A stretch of DNA of 64,000 bases from Gammaproteobacteria bacterium (GTDB taxonomy: Bacteria; Pseudomonadota; Gammaproteobacteria; Xanthomonadales; Marinicellaceae): assembly GCA_041395445.1 (NCBI GenBank), contig JAWLAO010000002.1:248001-312000 (forward strand). Reading direction: 5' to 3'. Below are positions 45,647 through 54,394 of the stretch, piece after piece. Within the stretch, counting starts at the first letter, position 1. Each line of letters starts with the position of its first letter. Below the pieces are notes generated by a model. The model worked only from the letters and a program-made list of their open reading frames with translations, had not been told where the DNA came from and made no database searches. Made by a program: the position numbers and the translations under genes.

Positions 45647-46456
45647 CAATGATTTACTAGTATGACGCATTGTGAATTATGGCTTTATTTGTAATTTAAT
45701 TTCAGTAACGCAAAGTTCGCCAAGAAAACGCAAAGAATAAATCGAACTGTCATTCTGAGGAACGAAGTTACGAAGAATCTTAAGATATTGAAAATTACGC
45801 CAATTTCAGGAGATTCTTTGTTTTTGGCTTAGGATGACAGCATATATTACGATGGATTATAAAAATATCAAAAGAATGTTGGGCTTCATTGCATTCAGTG
45901 CAAGCCTACGTGCTAGTTCGACTAATCAGATGTCATTGGATTAGTTGTTCTTACCAGAGGTTGTTTTGGTTTTAGATTCAATGGCTTTAATTATTTTATC
46001 CAGTTTTTTTCCATCTTCTTCTAATTTGGCTATTCTTTTTTCTACTTCGGCTATTTCTTTTTCTACTTCGGCTATTTCTTTTTCTCCTTCGGCATTTTCT
46101 TTTCTAATAATATCCATACTACAACCCGATTCCAGCTTTGCTTGTTCTTTTGTTGTTTCTCCTTTTTTTACCATTGTTCTGCCATCAATCACACCATTAT
46201 GATTGAAATCACATTGAGCCAAAAGCTCTGGATTTTCCGGAGTTTCGGCTTGTGACATTGAAGAAAAACAAATAAAAAATAAACAGATTGAGAGTAAATA
46301 CTGAGGAGTTTTGTACATTATAACTGAATTTAGATGATCTAACGAGTTTTAAATTTTAAATGCCATGTATCGTTATGTCAAAGATTTTTATATCTTTCAC
46401 ATTAGCTCAGGATGACAGATTTTTTAATAATTCTCGTAGATACTGTCTTAAAGTTC
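45644..46456. repeat. Long direct repeat, copy 1 (813 bp)
   Basis: The stretch from TAGCAATGATTTACTAG to GTCTTAAAGTTC recurs in the same orientation at 47174-47989. The copies differ only by scattered substitutions and single-base indels. The unit holds a small exported coiled-coil gene, a CGCAAAG-type tract (about 45705-45735) and a GTCATTCTGAGGAACGAAG palindrome (45748-45783). Confidence 0.9.
45941..46318 (-). CDS. Small exported coiled-coil protein with Ca-loop-like motif
   Basis: The 125-residue protein has a signal peptide (YLLSICLFFICFSSMSQA), then CDFNHNGVIDG, which looks like an EF-hand-type loop (Asp-x-Asn-x-x-Gly-x-Ile-Asp), two cysteines, and a Glu/Lys-rich coiled coil with heptads EIAEVEK, EIAEVEK, RIAKLEE. 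I know no function for it. The second repeat copy contains a frameshifted version at 47472-47851. Confidence 0.65.
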   Translation of the reverse strand: MYKTPQYLLSICLFFICFSSMSQAETPENPELLAQCDFNHNGVIDGRTMVKKGETTKEQAKLESGCSMDIIRKENAEGEKEIAEVEKEIAEVEKRIAKLEEDGKKLDKIIKAIESKTKTTSGKNN

Positions 46457-47173
46457 GACAAGACCGAAAAAGTAATCAACAAGTCCGTTTATCTTGCTTT
46501 GGGCGTTAATATGGAAGGTCATAAGGAGCTTTAGGCATGTGGCTTGCTGAAACTGAAGGTGCCAAATCCTGGCTGGGAGTCCTCACAGAATTGCAAAACA
46601 GAGGCGTTAAAGATATTCTCATTGCTTGTGTTGATGGATTAAAAGGTTTCCCGAAGCCATTGAGACTGTTTATCCTGATACACAAATCCAGCTGTGTATC
46701 GTGCACATGGTGCGCAACTCCATCAAGTATGTTCCATACAAGGATTACAAGGCAGTTACAGCTGATTTGAAGAGCATTTATAAATCCATCACAGAAGATG
46801 AAGCTTTGCTTGCATTGGATGAATTCTGTTCCAGTTGGGACGGTAAATATCCACAGATTGGCAAATCATGGAGAGCAAACTGAACAATCTCAAACACCTT
46901 TTGACTACCCTGAAGATATTAGAAAAGTCATTTACACCACTAAATGCGATAGAATCACTCAATAGTGTTATCAGAAAGGTGATTAAAAAGCGTAAGATAT
47001 TCCCTACTGACGATTCTGCCAAAAAGGCGATATTTTTGGTTGTAAAGAGGCCTCCGCAAATGGACTATGCCCATTCGCAACTGGAAGCCTGCTTTGAATC
47101 GTTTTGTGATAGAATTGAAAATCGCTTAGGTGATTATTTATGAGCGCAGATACACAGAATTGTTTACAGGCTC
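46457..47173 (+). pseudogene. IS256-family transposase remnant, 5'-truncated and frameshifted
   Basis: Joined across frames it reads DKTEKVINKSVYLALGVNMEG, GMWLAETEGAKSWLGVL, VKDILIACVDGLKGFP, VHMVRNSIKYVPYKDYKAV, LNAIESLNSVIRKVIKKRKI and ends NRLGDYL. That is the second half of a Mutator-type IS256 transposase. The N-terminal half is missing, and recognisable codons may begin slightly earlier, inside the repeat. Frame changes sit at single-base losses or gains in short homopolymers, for example near 46530, 46653, 46882 and 46944. The segment ends with a probable right inverted repeat, TTGTTTACAGGCTC, exactly where repeat copy 2 begins. Confidence 0.82.
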
Positions 47174-47989
47174 TAGCAATGATTTACTAGTATGACGCAT
47201 TGTGAATTATGGCTTTATTTGTAATTTAATTTCAGTAACGCAAAGTTCGCCAAGAAAACGCAAAGAATAAATCGAACTGTCATCTTGAGGAACGAAGTTA
47301 CGAAGAATCTTAAGATATTGAAAATTACGCCAATTTCAGGAGATTCTTTGTTTTTGGCTTAGGATGACAGCATATATTACGATGGATTATAAAAATATCA
47401 AAAGAATGTTGGGCTTCATTGCATTCAGTGCAAGCCTACGTGCTAGTTCTGACTAATCAGATGTCATTGGATTAGTTGTTCTTACCAGAGGTTGTTTTGG
47501 TTTTAGATTCAATGGCTTTAATTATTTTATCCAGTTTTTTTCCATCTTCTTCTAATTTGGCTATTCTTTTTTCTACTTCGGCTATTTCTTTTTCTACTTC
47601 GGCTATTTCTTTTTCTCTCCTTCGGCATTTTCTTTTCTAATAATATCCATACTACAACCCGATTCCAGCTTTGTTGTTCTTTGTTGTTTCTCCTTTTTTA
47701 CCATTGTTCTGCCATCAATCACACCATTATGATTGAAATCACATTGAGCCAAAAAGCTCTGGATTTTCCGAGTTTCGGCTTGTGACATTGAAGAAAACAA
47801 ATAAAAAATAAACAGATTGAGAGTAAATACTCGAGGAGTTTTTTTGTACATTATAACTGAATTTAGATGATCTAATGAGTTTTAAATTTTAAATGCCATG
47901 TATCGTTATGTCAAAGATTTTTATATCTTTCACATTAGCTCAGGATGACAGATTTTTTAATAATTCTCGTAGATACTGTCTTAAAGTTC
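47174..47989. repeat. Long direct repeat, copy 2 (816 bp)
   Basis: This is the second copy of 45644-46456, same orientation, with many one- and two-base indels relative to copy 1. It begins at the right end of the IS256 remnant and ends at GTCTTAAAGTTC, next to the 7-bp target duplication of the IS982 element. Repeat plus IS256 remnant thus form a 1530-bp period whose second unit is cut short. Confidence 0.9.
47472..47851 (-). pseudogene. Frameshifted second copy of the exported coiled-coil gene
   Basis: This has the same start (MYKKTPRV...) and CDFNHNGVIDGRTMV as the gene at 45941-46318. Small indels within the signal peptide region, before SGCSMDI and after AEGEK break it into frames, and the coiled coil is no longer in frame. 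Confidence 0.75.
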
Positions 47990-47996
47990 AAGCATT
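47990..47996. repeat. Target-site duplication of the IS982 element, left
   Basis: AAGCATT, repeated directly at 48979-48985 immediately outside the right inverted repeat. Confidence 0.8.
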
Positions 47997-48978
47997 ACCC
48001 GTGGTGCATTTAGGCAATTTTACTTTTTAAATTGTTAATATTACGATTTTCAGAGTGGTTGATAAATTGAATTACAGTTAAAGCCGTTAACTTTGAAAGT
48101 ATTCCCGATTTGAACCCATCAAATGTTTTTGCATAATTCCTGCGAATCATAAATTGGTCGCAAAGCTGAGAAAACAAAGTCTCAATTCGTTTCCTGTTCT
48201 TGAAAGTATCCAATGCATCTTTCTGAAGTTAAACTGATTTTTACGCATAGGAACCTCCAGCCTAATTTCCCTCGTTTCAAATAAATCAAGTTGAATGCTA
48301 TGACTCAGGCAACTTTATCACCAATTAAATAACAACTTTAAGCTGTTCTTTAACATCATTCAGATAATGGATGTCGTGGACATTAGCCGGTGTCAAATCA
48401 AATCCTTTGAAAACACCGGCAGAAGAGCATACTGAATGAAGTTTGTATCCATAGAAGCTCATTTTTGAGATGCACAATACCCATGATTGGGTGATGAGTT
48501 CATATCCTCTTTGCAGATTGTTGACCTAGCGGCACGGCTCATTTTGCAGACCTCCAAGGGCATACTGTCGATGACAAAGTGCTTGTCATCGCCAATCATT
48601 GCCTCTGCCATTTTCTTCCTAACTTGTTCAATATAAAGGAATAATCCACGCTTTCTTCTGTTATATACGGTTCTTTCAATTTTATCCAGAAGGTACTGAG
48701 GCAGTTTGTTAAACAAGTCTCTTTCGGAGTCAATCTCTTAGGTATTCTGATGTAATATTGATTGCAATTAACTCAATATCGCTTAGTTTTGGAGTTCTGT
48801 TTGATTTAAAAGTTCTTTTGGGGGTTCACTTTAGTGCAATGTATTTAATATTTTGGTATAACTAGATTCTAAGTTACTCATTTTGTAGTGTATTTTGGAT
48901 GTTGAGAATCCTAAATATACACGGCTTTTGCTAATGAGTAACTTACTTTTTTAGCTTTTTGCTAAATGCACCACGGGT
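47997..48978 (-). mobile_element. IS982-family element (982 bp) with 17-bp inverted repeats
   Basis: The ends are ACCCGTGGTGCATTTAG (47997-48013) and its exact reverse complement (48962-48978), flanked by the direct repeat AAGCATT. The size, 982 bp, and a 7-bp duplication suit IS982. The transposase on the minus strand is broken into several frames. The perfect duplication suggests a recent insertion, which sits uneasily with heavy decay of the transposase. Confidence 0.88.
48010..48716 (-). pseudogene. IS982-family transposase, frameshifted
   Basis: From 48716 downward the frame reads RKRGLFLYIEQVRKKMAEAM, HFVIDSMPLEVCKMSRAA (first catalytic Asp) and NHGYCASQK, then stops. After frame changes the strand codes for further IS982-like sequence and ends with RKRIETLFSQLCDQFMIRRN and LTALTVIQFINHSENRNINN (48213-48010). 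Several indels separate the parts. The N-terminal coding part probably extends to about 48840. Confidence 0.82.
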
Positions 48979-48985
48979 AAGCATT
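48979..48985. repeat. Target-site duplication of the IS982 element, right
   Basis: AAGCATT, matching 47990-47996. Confidence 0.8.
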
Positions 48986-49136
48986 ATATCAAATTATTTG
49001 TCAGCTACAGAACAACCATGGGGCTCTGCTCCAAACCCCGAAGTATTTATAAAACAAAAGCAAGTTATGTTACAATGTTTATGTGGTACAGGCAGAAGTG
49101 CCAATGACTATAGAACGGAAGCAAGGGCAAACTATT

Positions 49137-50117
49137 TTAGTTTGCCTTGCATTTTTTATAATTTGGATTAAATGCAGTTTCCGATTTCAAAACTCCATAA
49201 GAAAGAACTAGCAGCTTCCTCATTACAGCACAAATTGCTACTTTCTTGGGTTTACCTTTGTTTATCAATTTGTCATAAAAGTTGATAAGAATTGGATTGT
49301 ATTTCGAAGCAACTATAGCTGGCATGTATAAAGATTTACGTAGTCGTTTATGACCCATTTTTGATAATCTAGAGACCTTCAGACTAGTACCAGAGTTTTC
49401 AATAAAAGGGTTGATACCTGCATAACTGGTTACTTGCCCAGATGTCGCAAATAAAGAAATATCACCAAGATATGCCAATATTGACCAAGCTGTTATTTCT
49501 CCAATTCCATCAATTGTAATCAATAGTTTTACCTGTTTTTTTAGAATCAAATCTTGATTGACACATTCTTTTATTGAGTTTTTAATGACCTTTATTTGTT
49601 TTTCAAAGTGCTTTATTGTTTGCTTTATGAATTTAACGGAGACTTTATCTAGGGTTGATTCTAAATGATTAACTTCTTGTATTTTAAGTAAATTTACTTG
49701 TTCTAATCGAGTAACTAGAGCTTGTAGTCTTTGAAAGTACTTGCTTTTTAGTGTATAAAGATAATTCTCAATTCCACCTTCATTTTGAAGGTTTTTACAG
49801 TATTGTGCAATACATAATGAATCAGCTTTATCTGTTTTGTTTCGATTCATTTTCATTCGTGCATAGTTCTTTATTTTGTAAGGGTTGGAAACAATAGTCT
49901 TGTATTTTTTCTTAACTAAAAAAGAAGCCAAGTGTGCGCCATAAACTCCTGTTGCTTCCATACAAATATAATTTTCTGTTTTAAATGATTTTATCCATTT
50001 ATGAAAAAGAAAAAAACCTTGTGAGTTATTTTTAAATTTCTTATGACTTGATTTATTATCAAGTAAAGCAGTTACATCAAATGTTAATTTAGAAATATCA
50101 ATACCAAAATAAATCAT
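49137..50117 (-). CDS. IS110-family transposase (DEDD recombinase), intact
   Basis: This 326-residue transposase has an N-terminal RuvC-like DEDD domain, seen in YFGIDISKLTFDV, ICMEATGVYGAHLA and MNRNKTDKADSLCIAQYC. The C-terminal transposase_20 domain includes LITIDGIGEITAWSILAYLG, TSGQVTSYAGINPFIENSG (with the family Ser) and GHKRLRKSLYMPAIVA. IS110 elements lack normal inverted repeats and, in studied members, use a bridge RNA from a non-coding end to choose target and donor. SD-like AGGGA precedes the ATG at 50117. It is the only uninterrupted transposase in the window. Confidence 0.92.
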   Translation of the reverse strand: MIYFGIDISKLTFDVTALLDNKSSHKKFKNNSQGFFLFHKWIKSFKTENYICMEATGVYGAHLASFLVKKKYKTIVSNPYKIKNYARMKMNRNKTDKADSLCIAQYCKNLQNEGGIENYLYTLKSKYFQRLQALVTRLEQVNLLKIQEVNHLESTLDKVSVKFIKQTIKHFEKQIKVIKNSIKECVNQDLILKKQVKLLITIDGIGEITAWSILAYLGDISLFATSGQVTSYAGINPFIENSGTSLKVSRLSKMGHKRLRKSLYMPAIVASKYNPILINFYDKLINKGKPKKVAICAVMRKLLVLSYGVLKSETAFNPNYKKCKAN

Positions 50118-50275
50118 AATTTATCCCTCAGTGAGCTATAATATTGCTGGTGATTGAATAATTAACTGCCATACATTCTTGTAACTATTCGTGCTATAGC
50201 CGCTAGCTATGCACAAGATACCGTTCGTATTTATGGTGGTTAATGTAAGGGGTAGGTGTTAATCTACATAACAGA
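50118..50275 (-). ncRNA. Candidate IS110 bridge-RNA region (5' non-coding end)
   Basis: About 160 bases upstream of the intact IS110 transposase contain no ORF. Members of the IS110 group encode the bridge RNA in this end. Local inverted arms such as TAGCTAGCGGCTA (minus strand, near 50200) suggest structure, but I could not define boundaries, loops or core dinucleotide by eye. Position is the main support. Confidence 0.3.
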
Positions 50276-50455
50276 TTCTCAATGATCTAAGGTTGGCGAC
50301 AACATCTTTACCCCTTTATTCAATTGCCATTGAATAGTGTAACCCAATTGCTTGTTATTACACACATTTGAATGATACAAGGTTGGCGCTGAATGCAATG
50401 AAGCCCAACATTTCGGTAAATGTATTGGGTCTTGTAAATTCAACCTGAGTTTTTT

Positions 50456-50493
50456 AGATTCTTCGGCTCGTTTCACTCGCTCAGAAAGACAGC
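50456..50493 (-). repeat. Short extragenic palindrome beside rnfE
   Basis: TAGATTCTTCGGCTCG through CTCGCTCAGAAAGACAG. On the minus strand it has the same GTC-stem-GAATCT form as 45748-45783 and the other palindromes of the window. Confidence 0.55.
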
Positions 50494-50506
50494 ATTATTT
50501 TATAAT

Positions 50507-50551
50507 CTCTGTGTCGCTCCGTGTCTCCTCTGTGAAACTCTGTGTTCCTTA
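50507..50551 (-). repeat. Inverted copy of the cacagag intergenic repeat
   Basis: The reverse complement begins TAAGGAACACAGAGTTTCAC and matches 588-630 closely. It lies 25 bases before the rnfE stop. Confidence 0.6.
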
Positions 50552-50576
50552 CACAATAAACCTTTGCTTTACACAA

Positions 50577-51194
50577 CTACTTCTGCAATTTATTCTTTAC
50601 AGCTACCAAAATCGCCAAAACAAAAAAAGCTCCCGGTGGCAATATGGCTATCAGAAATCCTTTATATTCCCCAATGAGTTTTAAGTTGATGACACGACCA
50701 AATTCACCAAAAAGTAAATTGGCTTGCGAGAATAGGCTGCCTTGACCGATGATTTCCCTGATAGCACCGATGATGAATAAGACCAATGCAAACCCCAAAG
50801 CGGTGAAGAATCCATCTTTCATCGATAACCACAGACCATTTTTCGAGGCAAAACTTTCGGCACGGGCGATGATGATGCAGTTGGTTACAATCAATGGAAT
50901 AAATATCCCAAGTATCAGATAAAGTTCGTGAAAATAGGCATTCATAAACATTTCCAACGCGGTCACTACGCTGGCAATAATTAACACAAATAGAGAAATT
51001 CGTATCTCTTTTTTGGTGATTGGTTTGATGATGGAAACCAATGAGTTCGTGACTGTCAGGGTAAATATGGTTGCAATTCCCAAACCTAAGGCGTTAATTG
51101 CAGAGTTGGAAACAGCCAAAAGAGGGCATAAACCTAAAAGCTGGACGAGAGCAGCGTTGTTGTCAATTAAACGCTCTTTGATAAATCCGCTCAT
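50577..51194 (-). CDS. rnfE: Rnf complex subunit RnfE
   Basis: Integral membrane subunit of the ion-translocating ferredoxin:NAD+ oxidoreductase, of 205 residues with six helices, homologous to RnfA and NqrD. LVQLLGLCPLLAVSNSAINALGLGIATI carries the conserved membrane Cys thought to share an iron-sulfur cluster with RnfA. It is last in rnfABCDGE and overlaps rnfG by four bases. In many relatives nth follows; here a repeat and IS region follows instead. Confidence 0.94.
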   Translation of the reverse strand: MSGFIKERLIDNNAALVQLLGLCPLLAVSNSAINALGLGIATIFTLTVTNSLVSIIKPITKKEIRISLFVLIIASVVTALEMFMNAYFHELYLILGIFIPLIVTNCIIIARAESFASKNGLWLSMKDGFFTALGFALVLFIIGAIREIIGQGSLFSQANLLFGEFGRVINLKLIGEYKGFLIAILPPGAFFVLAILVAVKNKLQK

Positions 51195-51832
51195 GATGAT
51201 TTCTCCTGATTAATACTTGAAACATCCATGTTTTGAAATTTTGCTTTGTGCGTTTGGTAATAATCCAATGCCTGTTTGATTGCTTTCACAATGGCTCTGG
51301 GTGTGATGGTTGCGCCGGTAATTTGATCGAATTCACCACCATCTCTTTTGACATTCCATCGTTTTGGTTGAGGGTTGCTTAGTGATTTTTGCGGAAATTG
51401 TTTGAGCCAGTCACTTCTCGTAGCGATAACCAAATCCCCAAGACCGGGAGTTTCGTGTTGTTCAATGATTTTAACTGTAGTAATTTCACCATTCGCTTTG
51501 ATTCCAACCATGATATCTATATCACCGGAATAACCATCTCTGGCTGTTACAGGAATGGCAACAACTGAAAGTTGGTTGTTTTGCAGTCCCAGATAAACAG
51601 TTTGAGGTTTTCTGTGACCTAATAATTCGGGTTCATAAATTTCAATAACCGACTCAACTAAATTGTTATCATGCAGTTGAATTGGGATTAAATCTTCCAG
51701 ACTTTTTAATAATAATTCGGTCTTTTGTTGTTCAATTCTATCATGTGTCAGATTTTCGCTGAGCATTAAAAGTCCTGCTGTCAGCATTGTAACCAGACTG
51801 AGAATGAGTGGAATTTTGATAAAATTTGACAT
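51191..51832 (-). CDS. rnfG: Rnf complex FMN-binding subunit RnfG
   Basis: This 213-residue protein has one N-terminal membrane helix (ILSLVTMLTAGLLML) and a periplasmic FMN domain. The flavin is attached covalently through Thr in ITGATIT, about residue 168, in the family motif S/T-G-A-T. GYSGDIDIMVGI and ETPGLGDLV are also typical. It overlaps rnfD and rnfE. Confidence 0.93.
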   Translation of the reverse strand: MSNFIKIPLILSLVTMLTAGLLMLSENLTHDRIEQQKTELLLKSLEDLIPIQLHDNNLVESVIEIYEPELLGHRKPQTVYLGLQNNQLSVVAIPVTARDGYSGDIDIMVGIKANGEITTVKIIEQHETPGLGDLVIATRSDWLKQFPQKSLSNPQPKRWNVKRDGGEFDQITGATITPRAIVKAIKQALDYYQTHKAKFQNMDVSSINQEKSS

Positions 51833-52866
51833 TATTTCTGACCGTAGGCTTTTGGAATGGTTAACCGGTCAATCAATGGTGCGGATAAATTCATCAACAA
51901 CACACCGAATGCGACGCCGTCAGGGAAATTTCCGAATTCACGAATCAGAACAGTCATTACTGCCACACCGATGGCGAAAATAATTTGGCCTTTAGGGCTG
52001 GAACATCCTGAAGTTGGGTCGGTTGCAATAAAAAATGCACCCAACATCAATCCACCGGTGAATAAATGCTGAAGAGGGCTGATATAACCATCCGGATTGT
52101 AGAGATAAAAAGACAGAGCAAACAAAACAGTCGCAATAATAATTGTTGTCGGTACACGCCAGCTGATGATATTTTTCAGTATCAAAAACACACCACCAAG
52201 TATGTACAATGACGATATCCATTCCCAAGCCAAGCCACCAAGTTTTCCAAACTCAGGTTGTGCTGAAATTTCAGTCATTGTCAGTTCCTGACGCAAACCG
52301 TTTTTAATACTGTCAAGCGGAGTTGCCTGAGTTAATGTATCAAACTCAACATTTGCAGGAAAACTTTGAGTAAAAACAGCGGATAACACTTCAGAAAAGC
52401 TCATGTCATATAAAGCGATTGAATGAGGAGCCAGCCACATTGACATGGATTGTGGGAATGAAATTAAAACGACCGCAAAACCTACCATTGCCGGGTTGAA
52501 AATATTTTGTCCCAAGCCGCCGTATAAATGTTTGGCAACAACAATCGCAAAAAACATCGCTATTAAACTAATCCACCACGGAGCCAGAGGAGAAATACAC
52601 AAAGCAAATAATATTCCGGTGACAACTGCTGATAAGTCAGAAATAAAGAGCCCGACAGGTTTTTTAAGTAGCTTCAGACTGATAATTTCAAACAAAAGTG
52701 CGAAGAATACACTCAAAGTTATTTGTAAAACGATACCAAATCCAAAGAAATAGACATAAGCAATTATGGCGGGAATCAATGCAAGAAGAACATGCAACAT
52801 CACATTTCTCACACTGTTTTTCGTATGAATATGTGGTGCATGAGTTGTGGCTTTAGGATTATTCAT
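51832..52866 (-). CDS. rnfD: Rnf complex membrane subunit RnfD
   Basis: Membrane subunit homologous to NqrB with about nine helices. The covalent FMN site is probably the Thr in TQATPLDS, about residue 180. GLGQNIFNPAMVGFAVVLISFP and FIATDPTSGCSSPKGQIIFAIG are family blocks. I chose ATG 52866 (MNNPKATTHAPHIHTK, 344 residues). The longer frame from 52911 lies inside rnfC and is not conserved. It overlaps the rnfC end by eight bases. Confidence 0.93.
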   Translation of the reverse strand: MNNPKATTHAPHIHTKNSVRNVMLHVLLALIPAIIAYVYFFGFGIVLQITLSVFFALLFEIISLKLLKKPVGLFISDLSAVVTGILFALCISPLAPWWISLIAMFFAIVVAKHLYGGLGQNIFNPAMVGFAVVLISFPQSMSMWLAPHSIALYDMSFSEVLSAVFTQSFPANVEFDTLTQATPLDSIKNGLRQELTMTEISAQPEFGKLGGLAWEWISSLYILGGVFLILKNIISWRVPTTIIIATVLFALSFYLYNPDGYISPLQHLFTGGLMLGAFFIATDPTSGCSSPKGQIIFAIGVAVMTVLIREFGNFPDGVAFGVLLMNLSAPLIDRLTIPKAYGQK

Positions 52867-54394
52867 CACCTTTTTCCTTTTGTTGTTTTGCCAGTTTTGC
52901 TCTTTCCACACTCGCCTGAATTTCCATTTTTATCTTTTCAGGATCTCGTGCAGTGGTGCTTCGGGTTCGTTTGCGTTTGTTCATGCGTTCTTGTTTGAGT
53001 TGTTCCAGTCTGGCTTCACGATTTTCGTGTCTGAGTTTGGCAGCATCGGATTTGTTCTTTTTGTAATCCAGATATTTCAATTCAGCTTTAGCGTATTGAT
53101 AATATTGCACTAAATTGATTTGACTCGGGCAAACCCACGAGCAAGCTCCGCATTCGATACAATCAAAAAGATGATGTTCACGGGCTTTTTCCAGATTTCC
53201 GCCATTGATGTACCAATGCAATTGCTGAGGTAATAGTTCAGCCGGGCAAACACTGACACATTCTCCGCAACGGATGCACGGCATCGTTGGAGATTGTGGT
53301 TTTGGTTTTTTCGACATCACCAAAATGCAGTTTGTGGTTTTTTCAATTCCTGCACTGAGTTCCGTAACTGAATAACCCATCATTGGTCCGCCGATGATGA
53401 CCTCATCACTGTCTTGGATATTACAATTCACTGCTTGGAGAATATGGTTTATCGGTGTGCCGATAGGAATTATAAAATTTTGTGGTTTAGAAATCCTGTC
53501 ACCGGCAACAGTTACAATTCTTTGAACTAATGGCTTCGATTCGTTGCAATAGTCGGCAAGTGCTTTGATTGTGCCGATATTTTGCACGATAATACCTAAA
53601 TTAAGTGGCAAACCTCCGGATGGAACGTCTTTTCCCGTAAGGACTCTAATCAGCTGTTTTTCACCTCCGGTTGGATAAATGGTTGGAACTTTTACAGCCG
53701 ATACCGAAGATAGTTTTCTTTGAGTAATAATTTCATTGAGCTTGGGCTCGATTTTTCCGGTTTGATCTTCAATGGCGATGATGGCTCGTTTGGCGTTTGA
53801 GGCTTTCATCATTAAATCAATTCCATCAAACAGTTGTTCAGGAAATGAAAGCATTAGTTGAGCATCACAACTGATATATGGTTCACATTCAGCTCCATTA
53901 ACGATGAGTGTATGGATTTGATTGTTTTCGTTATATTTCAGATGTGTTGGAAATCCGGCTCCACCCATACCCAATAATCCGGCTTGACGAATTTGTGTAA
54001 TAATTTCAGAGGGTGTTAATGATTTATTATTTTCGATATCTATAGATTGCAACCATTCTTCTTTACCATCAGTAGTAATTTCAATAACAGGGTTGAGTTT
54101 TGCTGTTGGGTTTGCCGAGATTCTTTCAGAAATATCAGTCACCACTCCGGAACCGGATGCATGAACATAAACACCACTCTTGTTCTGAGGCTCTGCAATA
54201 ATTTGTCCTTTTTTGACAACTTCACCAATATTTACAACTGGTATGGCGTAATTTCCTTTGCCAACTTCCAGAGAAATATATAATTTTTTTGCAAGTGGTA
54301 ATTCGGACAATCCATTTGTCAACGAATCGGATTTGTGGTGCTCCAGTACAACGCCACCATGAAATTGATACAATGTTTGAGTTTGTCCTACCAT
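52859..54394 (-). CDS. rnfC: Rnf complex NADH-binding Fe-S subunit RnfC
   Basis: This 511-residue peripheral subunit carries FMN and NAD-binding regions (LLGMGGAGFPTHLKY, VNGAECEPYISCD) and two 4Fe-4S sites, CIRCGECVSVCP and CIECGACSWVCP. It exchanges electrons between NADH and the membrane subunits. A charged Arg/Lys-rich C-terminal tail of about 75 residues follows, shorter than the Ala-rich tails of enteric RsxC. It overlaps rnfB by seven bases. Confidence 0.95.
   Translation of the reverse strand: MVGQTQTLYQFHGGVVLEHHKSDSLTNGLSELPLAKKLYISLEVGKGNYAIPVVNIGEVVKKGQIIAEPQNKSGVYVHASGSGVVTDISERISANPTAKLNPVIEITTDGKEEWLQSIDIENNKSLTPSEIITQIRQAGLLGMGGAGFPTHLKYNENNQIHTLIVNGAECEPYISCDAQLMLSFPEQLFDGIDLMMKASNAKRAIIAIEDQTGKIEPKLNEIITQRKLSSVSAVKVPTIYPTGGEKQLIRVLTGKDVPSGGLPLNLGIIVQNIGTIKALADYCNESKPLVQRIVTVAGDRISKPQNFIIPIGTPINHILQAVNCNIQDSDEVIIGGPMMGYSVTELSAGIEKTTNCILVMSKKPKPQSPTMPCIRCGECVSVCPAELLPQQLHWYINGGNLEKAREHHLFDCIECGACSWVCPSQINLVQYYQYAKAELKYLDYKKNKSDAAKLRHENREARLEQLKQERMNKRKRTRSTTARDPEKIKMEIQASVERAKLAKQQKEKGDE

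Larger units (their letters stand above)
50276..50576. other. Repeat-rich spacer between IS110 and rnfE
   Basis: No ORF. It holds two similar tracts (ATGATCTAAGGTTGGCG near 50282 and ATGATACAAGGTTGGCG near 50372). An inverted 24-base match to the long repeat lies at about 50391-50415 (CTGAATGCAATGAAGCCCAA). There is also a GTCTTTCTGAGCGAG-type palindrome at 50456-50493 and the cacagag repeat at 50507-50551. Confidence 0.6.

Noticed and set aside
45945..46202. Plus-strand 85-codon ORF opposite the exported coiled-coil gene
   Set aside because: Its Ser/Phe-rich repeats are just the complement of the Glu/Lys heptads; the minus-strand frame has a proper signal peptide and start.
46506..46706. 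Minus-strand ORF across the IS256 remnant
   Set aside because: The plus strand encodes recognisable IS256 transposase sequence; the opposite frame is a shadow.
49009..49045. GGGGCTCTGCTCCAAACCCC hairpin read as a terminator or integron attC site
   Set aside because: No T-run, no integrase and no attC R/L core pairs; it may simply belong to the IS110 downstream end.
50276..50400. Possible CRISPR-like spacing of the two AAGGTTGGCG tracts
   Set aside because: Only two copies, about 90 bases apart and imperfect, with no further repeats or cas genes.
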